A stretch of DNA of 64,000 nucleotides from Cryobacterium sp. SO2 (GCF_026151165.2 NZ_CP117849.1:186001-250000); one strand, 5' to 3'; counted from the first letter of the stretch, positions 48,398-56,756 are shown. Translations and numbers: made by a program. Notes: generated from the sequence alone by a model not told the origin.

Positions 48398-49783
48398 ATG
48401 ACACCCAGCCAGCGGCGCATCCTCGTCGTCGCCATCCTGTCGTCGTTTGTGGCGTTCCTCGATGGCTCGATCATCAACGTCGCGCTGCCGGCCATCTCCC
48501 GGGAGCTCGGTGGCGGCCTCGCCCTGCAGCAGTGGGTGGTCGACGGCTACCTGCTCAGTCTGGGCGCGCTCATCCTTGTCGCCGGGTCGCTCTCCGACAC
48601 CTTCGGCCGGGTGCGGGTGTTGCGGGCCGGGCTGCTCTGGTTCGGCATCACCTCGCTGGCCTGCGGGCTGGCGCCCACCGGTGTCGTGCTGGTCATCGCC
48701 CGGTTGCTGCAGGGGGTGGCGGCGGCACTGCTGGTGCCCAGCTCACTCGCCCTGATCACCTCGAGGTTCAGCGGTGTAGCGCAGGGCAAGGCCATCGGGG
48801 CGTGGACCGGTTGGACCGGAGTGGCCGGCATCGCCGGACCGCTGCTGGGCGGCATCCTGGTGGACTCGTCGAGCTGGCGGCTGGTGTTCTTCATCAACGT
48901 GATCCCGATCGCGGTCACGATGTTCCTGCTGCGCCGGGTGGAGGAGCCGGCACGGCCCGCAGGGCGCGCCCGCGTCGACGTGCGCGGTGCGGTGCTGGCC
49001 GTGGTGGGGCTGGGCGGGCCGGTCTTCGCCCTCATCGAGCAGGGCCGGTTCGGCTGGGCCAGCCCGGTCGTCTACCTGCCGATGGCGGTCGGCCTCGTCT
49101 CGTTCGCGGCCTTCGTCTGGTGGGAGGCCAGGGCGCCGCAGCCGATGATGCCGCTCGGGCTGTTCCGGGTGCGCAACTTCGCCGTGGGCAACATCGCCAC
49201 CGTGGGCATCTACGCGGCCCTCAACCTCGGCTTCTTCCTCTTCGCCCTCTACCTGCAAGAGGTCGGCGGCTTCTCGGCGACCCTCGCCGGATTCGCCGGC
49301 ATCCCGGCGACTGTGATGATGATCCTGTTCGCCACGACCTTCGGCACCCTGGCCGGCCGGTACGGGCCGCGCCTGTTCATGACCGTGGGCCCGTTCGTCG
49401 CCGGCACGGGATTCCTCATCCTGCTCACCGCGGTGCCGCCGGTCGACTTCTGGCTGCACGTGCTGCCGGGGATCGTGCTGGTGGGTCTCGGCCTGTCGAT
49501 CACGGTGGCGCCGCTCACCTCGGCGGTGCTCGGATCGATCCACCCCGGCCAGGCCGGCATCGGATCGGCCGTCAACAACGCCGTCGCGCGCGTCGCCGGC
49601 CTCATCGCCATCGCCATGACCGGCACCATTGTCGGGTCCACCCTCGATGTCGCCGGCTTCCAGCGCGCGATGGTGGTCGTCGCCGCGTTGATGTTCGCCG
49701 GCGGCATCGTGTCGTGGCTGGGCATCCGCACGCCCGCACCGACGTCGGATGCGCCGGCCGCGGCCATCGGGGAGCCAGCGTGA
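48398..49783 (+). CDS. DHA2-family MFS drug exporter (EmrB/QacA type)
   Basis: 461 residues with fourteen predicted helices. Signature pieces: RILVVAILSSFVAFLDGSIINVALPAI (motif D1), LQQWVVDGYLLSLGALILVAGSLSDTFGRVRV (motif A), IARLLQGVAAALLVPSSLALI (motif B) and GWTGVAGIAGPLLGGILVD (motif C). Drug-H+ antiport of unknown compounds. The ATG at 48398 follows TAGAGGA; the long upstream open frame was discarded. It is coupled to the next gene (GTGA overlap). Confidence 0.93.
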   Translation: MTPSQRRILVVAILSSFVAFLDGSIINVALPAISRELGGGLALQQWVVDGYLLSLGALILVAGSLSDTFGRVRVLRAGLLWFGITSLACGLAPTGVVLVIARLLQGVAAALLVPSSLALITSRFSGVAQGKAIGAWTGWTGVAGIAGPLLGGILVDSSSWRLVFFINVIPIAVTMFLLRRVEEPARPAGRARVDVRGAVLAVVGLGGPVFALIEQGRFGWASPVVYLPMAVGLVSFAAFVWWEARAPQPMMPLGLFRVRNFAVGNIATVGIYAALNLGFFLFALYLQEVGGFSATLAGFAGIPATVMMILFATTFGTLAGRYGPRLFMTVGPFVAGTGFLILLTAVPPVDFWLHVLPGIVLVGLGLSITVAPLTSAVLGSIHPGQAGIGSAVNNAVARVAGLIAIAMTGTIVGSTLDVAGFQRAMVVVAALMFAGGIVSWLGIRTPAPTSDAPAAAIGEPA

Positions 49784-50193
49784 CCATGCCGCACCCGTTG
49801 TTGTTCGACGAGCCGGATGCAGCGCTGGACCGCCTGCGCGCCGTCTGCCTGGCCCTGCCGGAGGCGGTCGAAGTGCTCGCCTGGGGCCGACCCACCTTTC
49901 GGGCCGGCAAGAAGATCTTCGTCACCGCAGGCGCGAGCATGGACCGGCCGCACAGCCTGGTTTTCAAGCCCGATCCCGACGAACGGCGGGCGCTCGTGCA
50001 GGACGACCGCTTCTTCATCCCGCCGTATTTCGGGCCGGCCGGCTGGCTCGCCCTCGATTTCGACTCGCCGCACACCGACTGGGTGGAGCTGGCCGAATTG
50101 GTCGAGACGTCGTACCGCCAGGTGGCACTCAAGCGTCAACTGGTGCAATTGGAGCGCTGGAGGGCAGAATCGGCGTCCGACGGCTCCGAATAG
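49780..50193 (+). CDS. MmcQ/YjbR-family DNA-binding-like protein
   Basis: 137 residues from GTG 49780, which overlaps the exporter stop and has GGGGAG 5 nt upstream (ATG 49786 is an alternative). The MmcQ/YjbR fold shows in RLRAVCLALPEAVEVLAWGRPTFRAGKKIFVTAG, LVFKPDPDERRALVQDDRFFIPPYFGPAGWLALDF and the C-terminal helix LVETSYRQVALKRQL. Double-wing structure; function in the cell is unknown. Co-transcribed with the exporter. Confidence 0.9.
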   Translation: MTMPHPLLFDEPDAALDRLRAVCLALPEAVEVLAWGRPTFRAGKKIFVTAGASMDRPHSLVFKPDPDERRALVQDDRFFIPPYFGPAGWLALDFDSPHTDWVELAELVETSYRQVALKRQLVQLERWRAESASDGSE

Positions 50194-50246
50194 CTGCTAT
50201 AGTTTTCAAGTTGTCTTCGAGCGTTTACGCTGCAGAAGTCACCACT

Positions 50247-50319
50247 GCGCCCGTAGCTCAACGGATAGAGCATCTGACTACGGATCAGAAGGTTGGGGGT
50301 TCGAATCCCTTCGGGCGCA
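50247..50319 (+). tRNA. tRNA-Arg (anticodon ACG)
   Basis: Acceptor GCGCCCG pairs with CGGGCGC, discriminator A. Anticodon stem TCTGA/TCAGA with loop CTACGGA gives ACG at 50280-50282; A34 of this tRNA is normally converted to inosine by TadA (encoded at 59167). T arm GGGGG-TTCGAAT-CCCTT. CCA not encoded. A TATAGT box is at 50198-50203. Confidence 0.97.
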
Positions 50320-50326
50320 CAGGTTG

Positions 50327-50357
50327 AAAGCGGTTCACTTCGGTGGGCCGCTTTTTT
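50327..50357 (+). terminator. Intrinsic terminator after tRNA-Arg
   Basis: A 12-bp stem (50327-50338 with 50343-50354; AAAGCGG/CCGCTTT outer part) with a TTCG tetraloop, followed by T6. Confidence 0.93.
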
Positions 50358-50465
50358 CATTTCTCCGATCCGGGTACTCTCCCCAATGCGTTGCCGCTGA
50401 CCACCGCGCGGCGGCCGGTGACGCGCTCAAAGCACCATGCGAGATCCCAGACCGAGGAGGAGCAG

Positions 50466-51458
50466 CAGATGAGCATCACCGAACCATCCGCCACCAAACC
50501 GACGGTAGTACTCGTGCACGGCGCGTTCGCCGAATCCTCGAGTTGGAGCGGGGTGATCACCGGTCTGCTCAACGAGGGATACCCCGCGGTCGCGGTCGCC
50601 AACCCGTTGCGTGGCGTGACATTCGACTCGGACTATCTGCGGGACACGCTGGCCGACATCACCGGCGACATCGTGCTTGTCGGGCACTCCTACGGCGGCA
50701 CCGTGATCAGCGGCGGCGGGGCTGGTAATCCCAACGTGAAGGCTCTCGTCTTCGTCGGTGCCTTCGCTCCGGAGGCCGGCGAGACGCCGGGCGAGCTTGC
50801 GGCCAAGCTGCCCGGTTCCAGCCTGGGCGACACTCTCACGCAGGTGAAACTCGCCGACGGCGGCGTCGACCTCTACATTCGGCAAGACCAGTACCATGCC
50901 CAGTTCGCCGCCGACTCGCCGGCCGCGGTCGCCGACGTCATGGGGGTCACCCAGCGCCCCATCCGGGAATCCGCTTTCGGTGAGGCCTCCGGCGAACCCG
51001 CCTGGAAGACCGTGCCGTCGTGGTTCCTGTTCGGGGCGCTCGACAAGAACATCCCGGCGGCCACGCACCGATTCATGGCCGAACGCGCCGGCTCACGCAA
51101 GACGGTCGAGCTGGCCGGCGGCTCTCACACCGTCGGTATCCCGGAGGCGGCCAAGGTCATCCAGCACGCCGCGTCGTCCATCCCGGGCCGGGACATCGTG
51201 CAGGTACTCACCGAGATCCCCGTCGACGTGTCTTCCGGCTGGCACCACCACCCGGGTGAGGAAGTGGGCTACATCGTCGCCGGCCGGGTGCGGATGGAAC
51301 GTGAAGACGGGGAAACTCAGACCCTCAACGCGGGCGACGGGTTCCTCATCCCGCCCGGAGTGCCCCACAACGCCACCGACCTGGGCCCGGCCACCGGGCA
51401 GATGCTGTCCACCTACATCGTGGAATCGGGTCGGCCCGTGGCCACCCTGGGCAGGTGA
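50466..51458 (+). CDS. Alpha/beta hydrolase fused to a C-terminal cupin
   Basis: 330 residues from ATG 50466, with GAGGAGGAG upstream. Residues 10-235 are an esterase/hydrolase of the PF12697 type: VVLVHGAFAESSSW, nucleophile VGHSYGGTV, acid in FGALDKNIP, His in GGSHTVGIPE. Residues 245-325 are a cupin_2 barrel with metal motif HHHPGEEVGYIVAGRVRME and PPGVPHNATD. So one polypeptide joins two enzymes usually found separately. The hydrolase part is close to proteins annotated as salicylate-esterase-like or haloperoxidase-like. No frameshift or overlap marks the junction, so it appears to be a genuine fusion. Substrate unknown. Confidence 0.9.
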   Translation, partial: QMSITEPSATKPTVVLVHGAFAESSSWSGVITGLLNEGYPAVAVANPLRGVTFDSDYLRDTLADITGDIVLVGHSYGGTVISGGGAGNPNVKALVFVGAFAPEAGETPGELAAKLPGSSLGDTLTQVKLADGGVDLYIRQDQYHAQFAADSPAAVADVMGVTQRPIRESAFGEASGEPAWKTVPSWFLFGALDKNIPAATHRFMAERAGSRKTVELAGGSHTVGIPEAAKVIQHAASSIPGRDIVQVLTEIPVDVSSGWHHHPGEEVGYIVAGRVRMEREDGETQTLNAGDGFLIPPGVPHNATDLGPATGQMLSTYIVESGRPVATLGR

Positions 51459-51491
51459 CCCTGCCCAAGAGCGATGGGGGATGAGCTTCGC

Positions 51492-52139
51492 CTAGGCTGT
51501 CGCGGCGTTCTGCTGCTGGTGCGCGAGCTCGGCGAGCACGCCGGCCAGGCGCCGGCCGAAGTGCGGGGGCACATTCGCGGGCAGCGCGTCGACGGGCCAC
51601 CAGGCCACATCCTCGCTTTCGGCGCTTGCCACCGGCGCAGCCTCGGGTCTGGCGATCGCGGCGAAGCCCACATCCCAGTGCGCACTGCAGCGAAACCCTC
51701 CGCCCAGTTCGTGCCGGTCAAGGTCGAGGATTCCGTCGTCCGTCGGCACGAGGTCGTCGATGCCGCACTCCTCGCGAGCCTCCCGATAGGCGGCGTCGGC
51801 CACGGAGCGGTCGGTCGGCTCGACGTGGCCGCCCAGCTGCACCCAGAACTGGCCCTTCTTGTGGAAGCAGAGCAGCACCTGGGCCAGATCGGGGGTGAAG
51901 ACGAAACAGCTGCCGGTCACGTGCTCCGGGCCGCCGTCCCGCTCCAGCGCGGAGGCCGGCGAGCCGGTGACGAACCATAGGTAGTCCTCCCGCAGCGTGG
52001 CCTGCTCGGCGCGCAGCGGCATCCACCCTCGAAGCCGCGCGATCAGGTCGTCTGCGGGGGTGGGAGATGCGGCGGGGAGCGGCGCGGGAGGCCCGTCTGT
52101 TGAGGTGAGCGGCGCGGCTGGGCGGGGTAAGGAGGCCAT
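51492..52139 (-). CDS. Nudix hydrolase
   Basis: 215 residues from ATG 52139. The Nudix box is intact: GGHVEPTDRSVADAAYREAREECGID (G-x5-E-x7-REx2EE-x-G pattern), preceded by SCFVFTPDLAQVLLCFHKKGQFWVQL. The N-terminal 60 residues are Ala/Pro-rich followed by a helical part. These enzymes hydrolyse nucleoside diphosphates linked to another group; the substrate is unknown. A hairpin repeat (52162-52221) lies directly upstream. Confidence 0.9.
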   Translation of the reverse strand: MASLPRPAAPLTSTDGPPAPLPAASPTPADDLIARLRGWMPLRAEQATLREDYLWFVTGSPASALERDGGPEHVTGSCFVFTPDLAQVLLCFHKKGQFWVQLGGHVEPTDRSVADAAYREAREECGIDDLVPTDDGILDLDRHELGGGFRCSAHWDVGFAAIARPEAAPVASAESEDVAWWPVDALPANVPPHFGRRLAGVLAELAHQQQNAATA

Positions 52140-52161
52140 ATCTGAGGGTAGCCGCCGCCAA

Positions 52162-52221
52162 CTGTGCCCCGTGCGGACAACTGTTACCGGCACACCGGGT
52201 GCCAATGTCCGAAGGGGCAAC
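52162..52221. repeat. Hairpin repeat, copy 2
   Basis: Left arm 52162-52190 is identical over 29 bp to the left arm of copy 3 (53509-53537); right arm 52195-52221 around a CACA loop. It is upstream of the Ig-like gene and of the divergent Nudix gene. Confidence 0.88.
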
Positions 52222-52345
52222 TATTGCGTCGGCGCCGATCGGGATATCGTGCGCGTCAGTCACGACGGCCGCCGCAGCCACGCTCGCGCCGCTGCCGAGA
52301 CCAGCCGCAACACTCCAGCTCCATCGAAGCGAAGTGAGGCTCCTC

Positions 52346-53500
52346 GTGATTCCAGACACCGCTCCAGCCCGCACCGGCTGGCATCGGCGGGCCGCAGCCG
52401 CGGTCGCGCTGCTGCTCTCGGCCGGCCTCGTCGGCTTTGCGGCCGCACCTCCGGCGCTGGCCGCCACGACAGGCACGGCAGACGTGACAATCACGGGTGG
52501 CGGTGCCGACTTCTACTTTGCCAACGTCCCGGCTATGTTCATCGGTCAGGTGAGCCCCGTCGAGCGCTCCCTGGGCTGGCCGACCGGCACCGTGAGAGTC
52601 ATCTCCAATGAACCAGGCAATCCCACGGATGAGACAGAGCTCTTCTTCCAGGGCGAGGGGGGCCTTTTTTCGAGCTGGGCGTATCCCACAGAGGTTGGCG
52701 TTCGGCAGGTCACCGTCGAGTATTCGGGCGATGCCACTTTTGCGCCCAAGACTCAGGTTCTCGACTACCGTGTGCCGCCGGGCCCGCTGACAAAGACCAC
52801 ACTCACTGCCAGCTCGACGGGACCGGTGGCTGTCGGCCAGACGGTCACTTTCACGTCGAACACAACAGACGACGAGGGCAGGACGCTGGAGGCAGGTGGC
52901 GCCACGGGCCGGGTCTCCTTCTTCGATAATGGCGTGCTCTTCGGTGACCAGATCGAGGTGACATCCGGGACGGTACCGGGCAAGACGCTCTACGCCACGA
53001 AGTCCAGAACGTTCACTTCGGCTGGCGTGCACACAATCACGGCTCTCTTCGAACCGGGGTATACGTTCTATTACGAGTCGACATCGGCACCGGTGGTGAT
53101 CACGGTGACCGGAACGCCGACGCCGAAGCCGACGGCCACTGCGACGCCCAAGCCCACCGCGACACCGAAGCCGACCGCCACTCCCGCTCCGCCGGCCACG
53201 CCGGCGGCAGTCGGCGGCTCGTTCACCGTCACGCCTCGCGGCACCGTCAAGGCGGGCGCCACCGTGCGCGCCACGGCCGAGATCCACGCCCGGGCGACCG
53301 GTTCGGCCGTGACCGGCTCGGTGCAGTTCTACGACGGAAAATTCAAGGTCGGCAAACCGGTGGCGCTCGTCAAGGGCCAGGCATCCGTGAAATACACGAA
53401 CCTGACGGCTGGGCAGCACGTGCTCAAAGCCAAGTACCTGGGCACCGGCGCCTTCGTCGCCGCTTTCACCCGCAACGTGACCGTCACGGTGCGCAAGTGA
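52346..53500 (+). CDS. Secreted Ig-like repeat protein
   Basis: 384 residues from GTG 52346. A twin-Arg-free signal peptide (WHRRAAAAVALLLSAGLVGFAAAPPALAA, cut after ALA) is followed by one or two Ig-like beta modules of the Big_5/Ig_3_5 type (about 38-145 and 146-245), a Pro/Thr/Lys linker (about 253-285: PTPKPTATATPKPTAT) and a C-terminal Ig-like module (VTPRGTVKAGATVRATAEIHARATGSAVTGSVQFYDGKFKVGKPVAL). No cell-wall sorting signal. Function likely adhesion or surface display, inferred. The gene is exactly bracketed by two copies of the hairpin repeat. Confidence 0.85.
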   Translation: MIPDTAPARTGWHRRAAAAVALLLSAGLVGFAAAPPALAATTGTADVTITGGGADFYFANVPAMFIGQVSPVERSLGWPTGTVRVISNEPGNPTDETELFFQGEGGLFSSWAYPTEVGVRQVTVEYSGDATFAPKTQVLDYRVPPGPLTKTTLTASSTGPVAVGQTVTFTSNTTDDEGRTLEAGGATGRVSFFDNGVLFGDQIEVTSGTVPGKTLYATKSRTFTSAGVHTITALFEPGYTFYYESTSAPVVITVTGTPTPKPTATATPKPTATPKPTATPAPPATPAAVGGSFTVTPRGTVKAGATVRATAEIHARATGSAVTGSVQFYDGKFKVGKPVALVKGQASVKYTNLTAGQHVLKAKYLGTGAFVAAFTRNVTVTVRK

Positions 53501-53508
53501 CCCGCTGA

Positions 53509-53568
53509 CTGTGCCCCGTGCGGACAACTGTTACCGGTGTGCCGGGTGCAATTGTCCGCACGGGGCAC
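53509..53568. repeat. Hairpin repeat, copy 3
   Basis: Left arm 53509-53537 and right arm 53542-53568 around TGTG; 27-nt arms with few mismatches. It starts 9 bp after the stop of the Ig-like gene and could act as a terminator. Confidence 0.9.
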
Positions 53569-53587
53569 TTTTGCGACCGGCGCGCGG

Positions 53588-53773
53588 TCACTGGGCGTGC
53601 TGGATGATGAAGTCGGTGCCGGGGAACACCAGCGACTCGTGCCCGTCGTCGAAGGAGACCAGGTAGGGCGGCTCTCCGTCCGGGCCGCGAACCTCGCGAA
53701 CGGTTCCGTGCCGGTCCGGTGTCGAGTCGGTCTTGCCTCGAATGATGATGCGGTCGTTCTCTGCTGCGCGCAT
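53588..53773 (-). CDS. DUF1918 small protein
   Basis: 61 residues from ATG 53773, which has AGGAGG 8 nt upstream. It matches the DUF1918 (PF08940) SH3-like barrel: IIIRGKTDSTPDRHGTVREVRGPDGEPPYLVSFDDGHESLVFPGTDFIIQ. This small actinobacterial family has no known role; it is often found near stress or regulatory genes. The GTG at 53782 would add three residues but lacks a proper ribosome-binding site. Confidence 0.88.
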   Translation of the reverse strand: MRAAENDRIIIRGKTDSTPDRHGTVREVRGPDGEPPYLVSFDDGHESLVFPGTDFIIQHAQ

Positions 53774-54069
53774 GGCGCTCACCTCCTGACGGGCAGGCTA
53801 CGCTCGCACTCACCCAATGCACAGGGCCTCCACGCCGGGCAGAGCCGGTCCCGACGGCAAAATGAGATAACCTTAGTTCCGTTGTGCGAACGAGGCCTAC
53901 TGTCAGCGCGGGTTCACACCCCTGGCCCGAATGCGGCGGTCCGGGCCTCGTTCGCCACAAGGATTCTCGGCCAGGCAACGTTCGGGTCGCCAGACCGGGA
54001 AGGCAATCCTGCAAGGGAGTGCCACGGCGGGGTGAGGGGTAGGGCCCTTACCTCGCCGCTAATCCGCCG
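53774..54069. other. 296-bp intergenic region with a 12-bp inverted repeat
   Basis: No open frame with a ribosome-binding site is seen. It contains GCGAACGAGGCC (53886-53897) and its exact reverse complement GGCCTCGTTCGC (53944-53955), 46 nt apart, with a further GGCCCG/CGGGCC hairpin between. An AT-rich stretch ATGAGATAACCTTAG just left of the first arm may be a promoter. Either an untranslated structured RNA or a regulatory region. Confidence 0.5.
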
Positions 54070-54525
54070 CTAACCTCGTCCGGGCTCCTGGTCAGAGCCC
54101 AGGCGCAGCCGGTCGCAGAGCGCCGTGAGCTGCACCAACTCGTCGGTGCTCAGGCTGTCGCCGATGCGCGCCGTGATCGTCGACATGTGGTCCACCGCCA
54201 CGCGCCGGAACAAAGCGAACCCGGCATCCGTCAGTTCGACGATGGCGCCACGGCCATCGTCGGGGTCGGCGTGCTTGTGCACGTACCCGCGAGAAGCCAG
54301 CCGGTCGACCAGACGACTGACGCTCGGCTGGGTGAGCAGCACATGCTTGTTGAGTTCGCGAAGGCGGATGCTGCGCTGCGGCTGACGGGACAGGTTGAGC
54401 ATCACGTCGTACTCGTTGAAGGAGATATCCCGCGAAGGGAAGTCTTCGGCCAGGCTGCGCATGATGGCGACCTGGGCACGAAACAGCGACTCCCACGCGT
54501 CGACGGCCACCGCTCGATCCACCAT
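54070..54525 (-). CDS. MarR-family transcriptional regulator
   Basis: 151 residues. Winged helix: YDVMLNLSRQPQRSIRLRELNKHVLLTQPSVSRLVDRLASRGYVHKHADPDDGRGAIVELTDAG. Dimer helices at both ends, with a C-terminal Arg/Gly tail. No linked efflux or catabolic gene on the same strand; the next gene (a diacylglycerol kinase) is divergent. Ligand unknown. Confidence 0.9.
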   Translation of the reverse strand: MVDRAVAVDAWESLFRAQVAIMRSLAEDFPSRDISFNEYDVMLNLSRQPQRSIRLRELNKHVLLTQPSVSRLVDRLASRGYVHKHADPDDGRGAIVELTDAGFALFRRVAVDHMSTITARIGDSLSTDELVQLTALCDRLRLGSDQEPGRG

Positions 54526-54660
54526 GGCGCCTCCTCGTCCTGCCCAGGGGGCATCCTGTGTTCAACACTATTGGACGTGCGTAGTGCCTCGCCGCAGCCT
54601 AGCCCGATCGATCAGCCAATGCGCCGCGGGGGATGTCGTGACCGCGGGCGTAGTGCGGCC

Positions 54661-54666
54661 TATAGT
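54661..54666 (+). promoter_or_regulatory. -10 box for a leaderless diacylglycerol kinase transcript
   Basis: TATAGT ends 6 nt before the ATG at 54673, with no ribosome-binding site. Confidence 0.5.
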
Positions 54667-54672
54667 GCGCGT

Positions 54673-55608
54673 ATGGATGCTTCGTCGAGTCGGCGCCGCA
54701 GAGCCGCCGTGATCATCAATCCGAGCAAGTTCGGCGACCTGGCGGGAACCCGAAGCCTGGTGGACGCCTTCGCCGACAGGTGTGGCTGGGCCGAGCCGGC
54801 GTGGTTCGAAACGAGCAGGGACGATTCGGGCGTTGCGGCCGCCGTCGCGGCGGTCGCGGATGATCCGGATCTGGTGTGCGTGATGGGCGGGGACGGCACG
54901 GTGCGGGCCGTTGCCAGCGTCTTGCGCGGCACCGGACTGCCGTACGGCCTGCTGCCCGGCGGCACGGGCAACCTCCTTGCCCGCAACCTGGGAATCCCGG
55001 TGAATTCGCTGCCTGACGCCCTCGAGATCGCCTTCCTGGGCCAGGACCGGGCCATCGACGTAGGTCTCGCGACCTTCGACGACGGTGAAGAGCGCGCATT
55101 TCTCGTGATGGGAGGGGTGGGGGTGGACGCCGACATCATGGAGCAGACCGACGGCGCCCTGAAGAAGAAGGTGGGCTGGGGCGCCTACGTCGTGGCGGGC
55201 GGAGCGACCATGTTCCGCGGCGGCTTCGGCGCGACCCTGTCGGTCGACGGCGAGGAGCACGCGAGCAGCGACAGCCTCATGGTGCTCGCCTGCAACTGCA
55301 GCTCCGTCGTGGCGAACATCGAGCTGGCCACCGGAGCCCAGGTGGACGACGGCAACCTGGAGCTGGTGATGCTGCGCCCGAATGCCGTGGCCGGCTGGGT
55401 GGGGGTGGCCATCGATGTCGCCACTGGGATGCGCAACGGGATGGCCTCGCTGGGCCAATGGTCCGGGCGACAGTTCCACTTCGAACTGGACCGGCCTGTG
55501 CTCGCCGAGATCGACGGCGACCCTGTGGGGGAGACCCGCTCCGGCCGTTTCGGCGTGGACCCGGGCGCCCTGCTGGTGCGCCTGCCCGTGCCCGCCAGGC
55601 TCGGGTGA
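54673..55608 (+). CDS. Diacylglycerol/lipid kinase, copy 2
   Basis: 311 residues. AAVIINPSKFGD, the nucleotide loop LVCVMGGDGTVRAVASVLRG and LPGGTGNLLARNLGIP mark the DAGK domain; GVGVDADIMEQTDGALKKK and EIDGDPVG mark the second domain. It resembles the product of 25811-26854 over its whole length, so the two are paralogues. It is followed by a DedA-type gene. ATG 54673 gives a normal N-terminus; the in-frame extension back to 54187 is antisense to the MarR gene. Confidence 0.92.
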   Translation: MDASSSRRRRAAVIINPSKFGDLAGTRSLVDAFADRCGWAEPAWFETSRDDSGVAAAVAAVADDPDLVCVMGGDGTVRAVASVLRGTGLPYGLLPGGTGNLLARNLGIPVNSLPDALEIAFLGQDRAIDVGLATFDDGEERAFLVMGGVGVDADIMEQTDGALKKKVGWGAYVVAGGATMFRGGFGATLSVDGEEHASSDSLMVLACNCSSVVANIELATGAQVDDGNLELVMLRPNAVAGWVGVAIDVATGMRNGMASLGQWSGRQFHFELDRPVLAEIDGDPVGETRSGRFGVDPGALLVRLPVPARLG

Positions 55609-55764
55609 TGCTCGGCGTTCAGTCGGGATGGTGGGGTTAACCCGCCCCGGGTCCGGGAGCCAGCTCGCTAGTGCGGGGTGGAACGCGTCCGTAGCGTCGG
55701 AGACAACGAAGTCCAGCCCCATCGTCATCCCGTGGGGCGGCCTTCCCGACAGATTGGAACCCGT

Positions 55765-56487
55765 GTGGAGGCGCTCAACGAGCTCATCGTTTCCTGGGCG
55801 GCATCCCCGTTCGTTCTCGTCGTCATCTTCCTGCTGGTCGCGCTCGACGGGTTCTTTCCACCCGTTCCCAGCGAACCCACCGTGGTGGCCGTCGCGGCGG
55901 TAGCGATCGCCACCGGGAGTCCGAATCCCTGGGCGGTGTTGCTCGTGGCGGCGATCGGCTCGTTCGTCGGCGACAACCTCGCCTTCTCCCTCGGCCGCCG
56001 GGTCGACCTCGAGAGCTTCCGCTGGACGAGCAGCCCGCGGGCGGCACGGCTGCTCGACCGCGCTCGCGGCGCACTCGAGCGTCGCGCGGCATCCGTCATC
56101 CTCACGGCTCGTTTTGTGCCGGTGGGCCGCGTCGCGGTGAACGTCATGGCGGGCTCGAGCGGGTTCCCCCGACGCCGTTTCGTGCCGCTCAGCGCGGTGT
56201 CGGGTGTGGCGTGGGCCGGCTACTCGGTTCTCGTGGGCGTCTTCGCGGGAGCCTGGCTTCGCGACCAACCTGTGCTGGGCGCGGGGATGGCGGTTGTCAT
56301 CGCCCTCGGCGGCGGGGTGCTCATCGACCTCGTGCTCAGACGAGTGCGCCGTCCCTACGCGGGCAGCACCGCCGCGATCGCGCTCACCTCGATGAGCGCG
56401 CCGGGCACGCCGAGCCCGGCCACCCGTGCCGCGGTCACGAGCGGCGGAGCGCCCGCCCCGGCGAGTCGTGGGGCGATGGCGCCATAG
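55765..56487 (+). CDS. DedA/VTT-family membrane protein
   Basis: 240 residues from GTG 55765. Family motifs: ALDGFFPPVPSEPTVVAVAAVAI and GSFVGDNLAFSLGRRV in the first half, and the signature ARFVPVGRVAVNVMAGSSGFPRRRFVPLSAVSGVAWAGYSVLVGVFAGAW. DedA proteins act in membrane lipid homeostasis, with undecaprenyl-phosphate flipping shown for some. The frame continues beyond the last helix and its last 44 codons lie antisense to the ridA gene; the C-terminal Ala/Pro-rich tail is therefore not conserved. Confidence 0.88.
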   Translation: MEALNELIVSWAASPFVLVVIFLLVALDGFFPPVPSEPTVVAVAAVAIATGSPNPWAVLLVAAIGSFVGDNLAFSLGRRVDLESFRWTSSPRAARLLDRARGALERRAASVILTARFVPVGRVAVNVMAGSSGFPRRRFVPLSAVSGVAWAGYSVLVGVFAGAWLRDQPVLGAGMAVVIALGGGVLIDLVLRRVRRPYAGSTAAIALTSMSAPGTPSPATRAAVTSGGAPAPASRGAMAP

Positions 56488-56756
56488 GCGGCGCCGAGGT
56501 CGGCGTCGGCGACGATCAGCACGGTCCACTGCACGACGTCGGCCAGGGATGCACCTGCCGCTTCGAGCGCCACGCTCGCGTTGTCGAGGGCGCGGCTCGA
56601 CTGCGCGGCGACGTCGGTCGAGACGAGGGCGCCGTTCTCGTCGACCCCGTTCTGCCCGCCCAGGTAGATGGTCGTGGCGCCGGCCGGCACGATGGCGACA
56701 TGGCTGAACGCCGGGCTTCGCACGAGACCGGCGGGTTGCAGGCGGATGATTTCCAT
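56355..56756 (-). CDS. RidA/YjgF-family protein
   Basis: 133 residues. The RidA barrel: IYLGGQNGVDENGALVSTDVAAQSSRALDNASVALEAAGASLADVVQWTVLIV and PPLVTAARVAGLGVPGALIEVSAIAA. The signature Arg of hydrolytic RidA enzymes (in RxxVxV..L) is replaced by Ala-Ala-Arg at AARVAGL, retaining one Arg; so imine deaminase activity is possible but unproven. It ends antisense within the DedA gene, overlapping it by 133 bp. Confidence 0.88.
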   Translation of the reverse strand: MEIIRLQPAGLVRSPAFSHVAIVPAGATTIYLGGQNGVDENGALVSTDVAAQSSRALDNASVALEAAGASLADVVQWTVLIVADADLGAAYGAIAPRLAGAGAPPLVTAARVAGLGVPGALIEVSAIAAVLPA

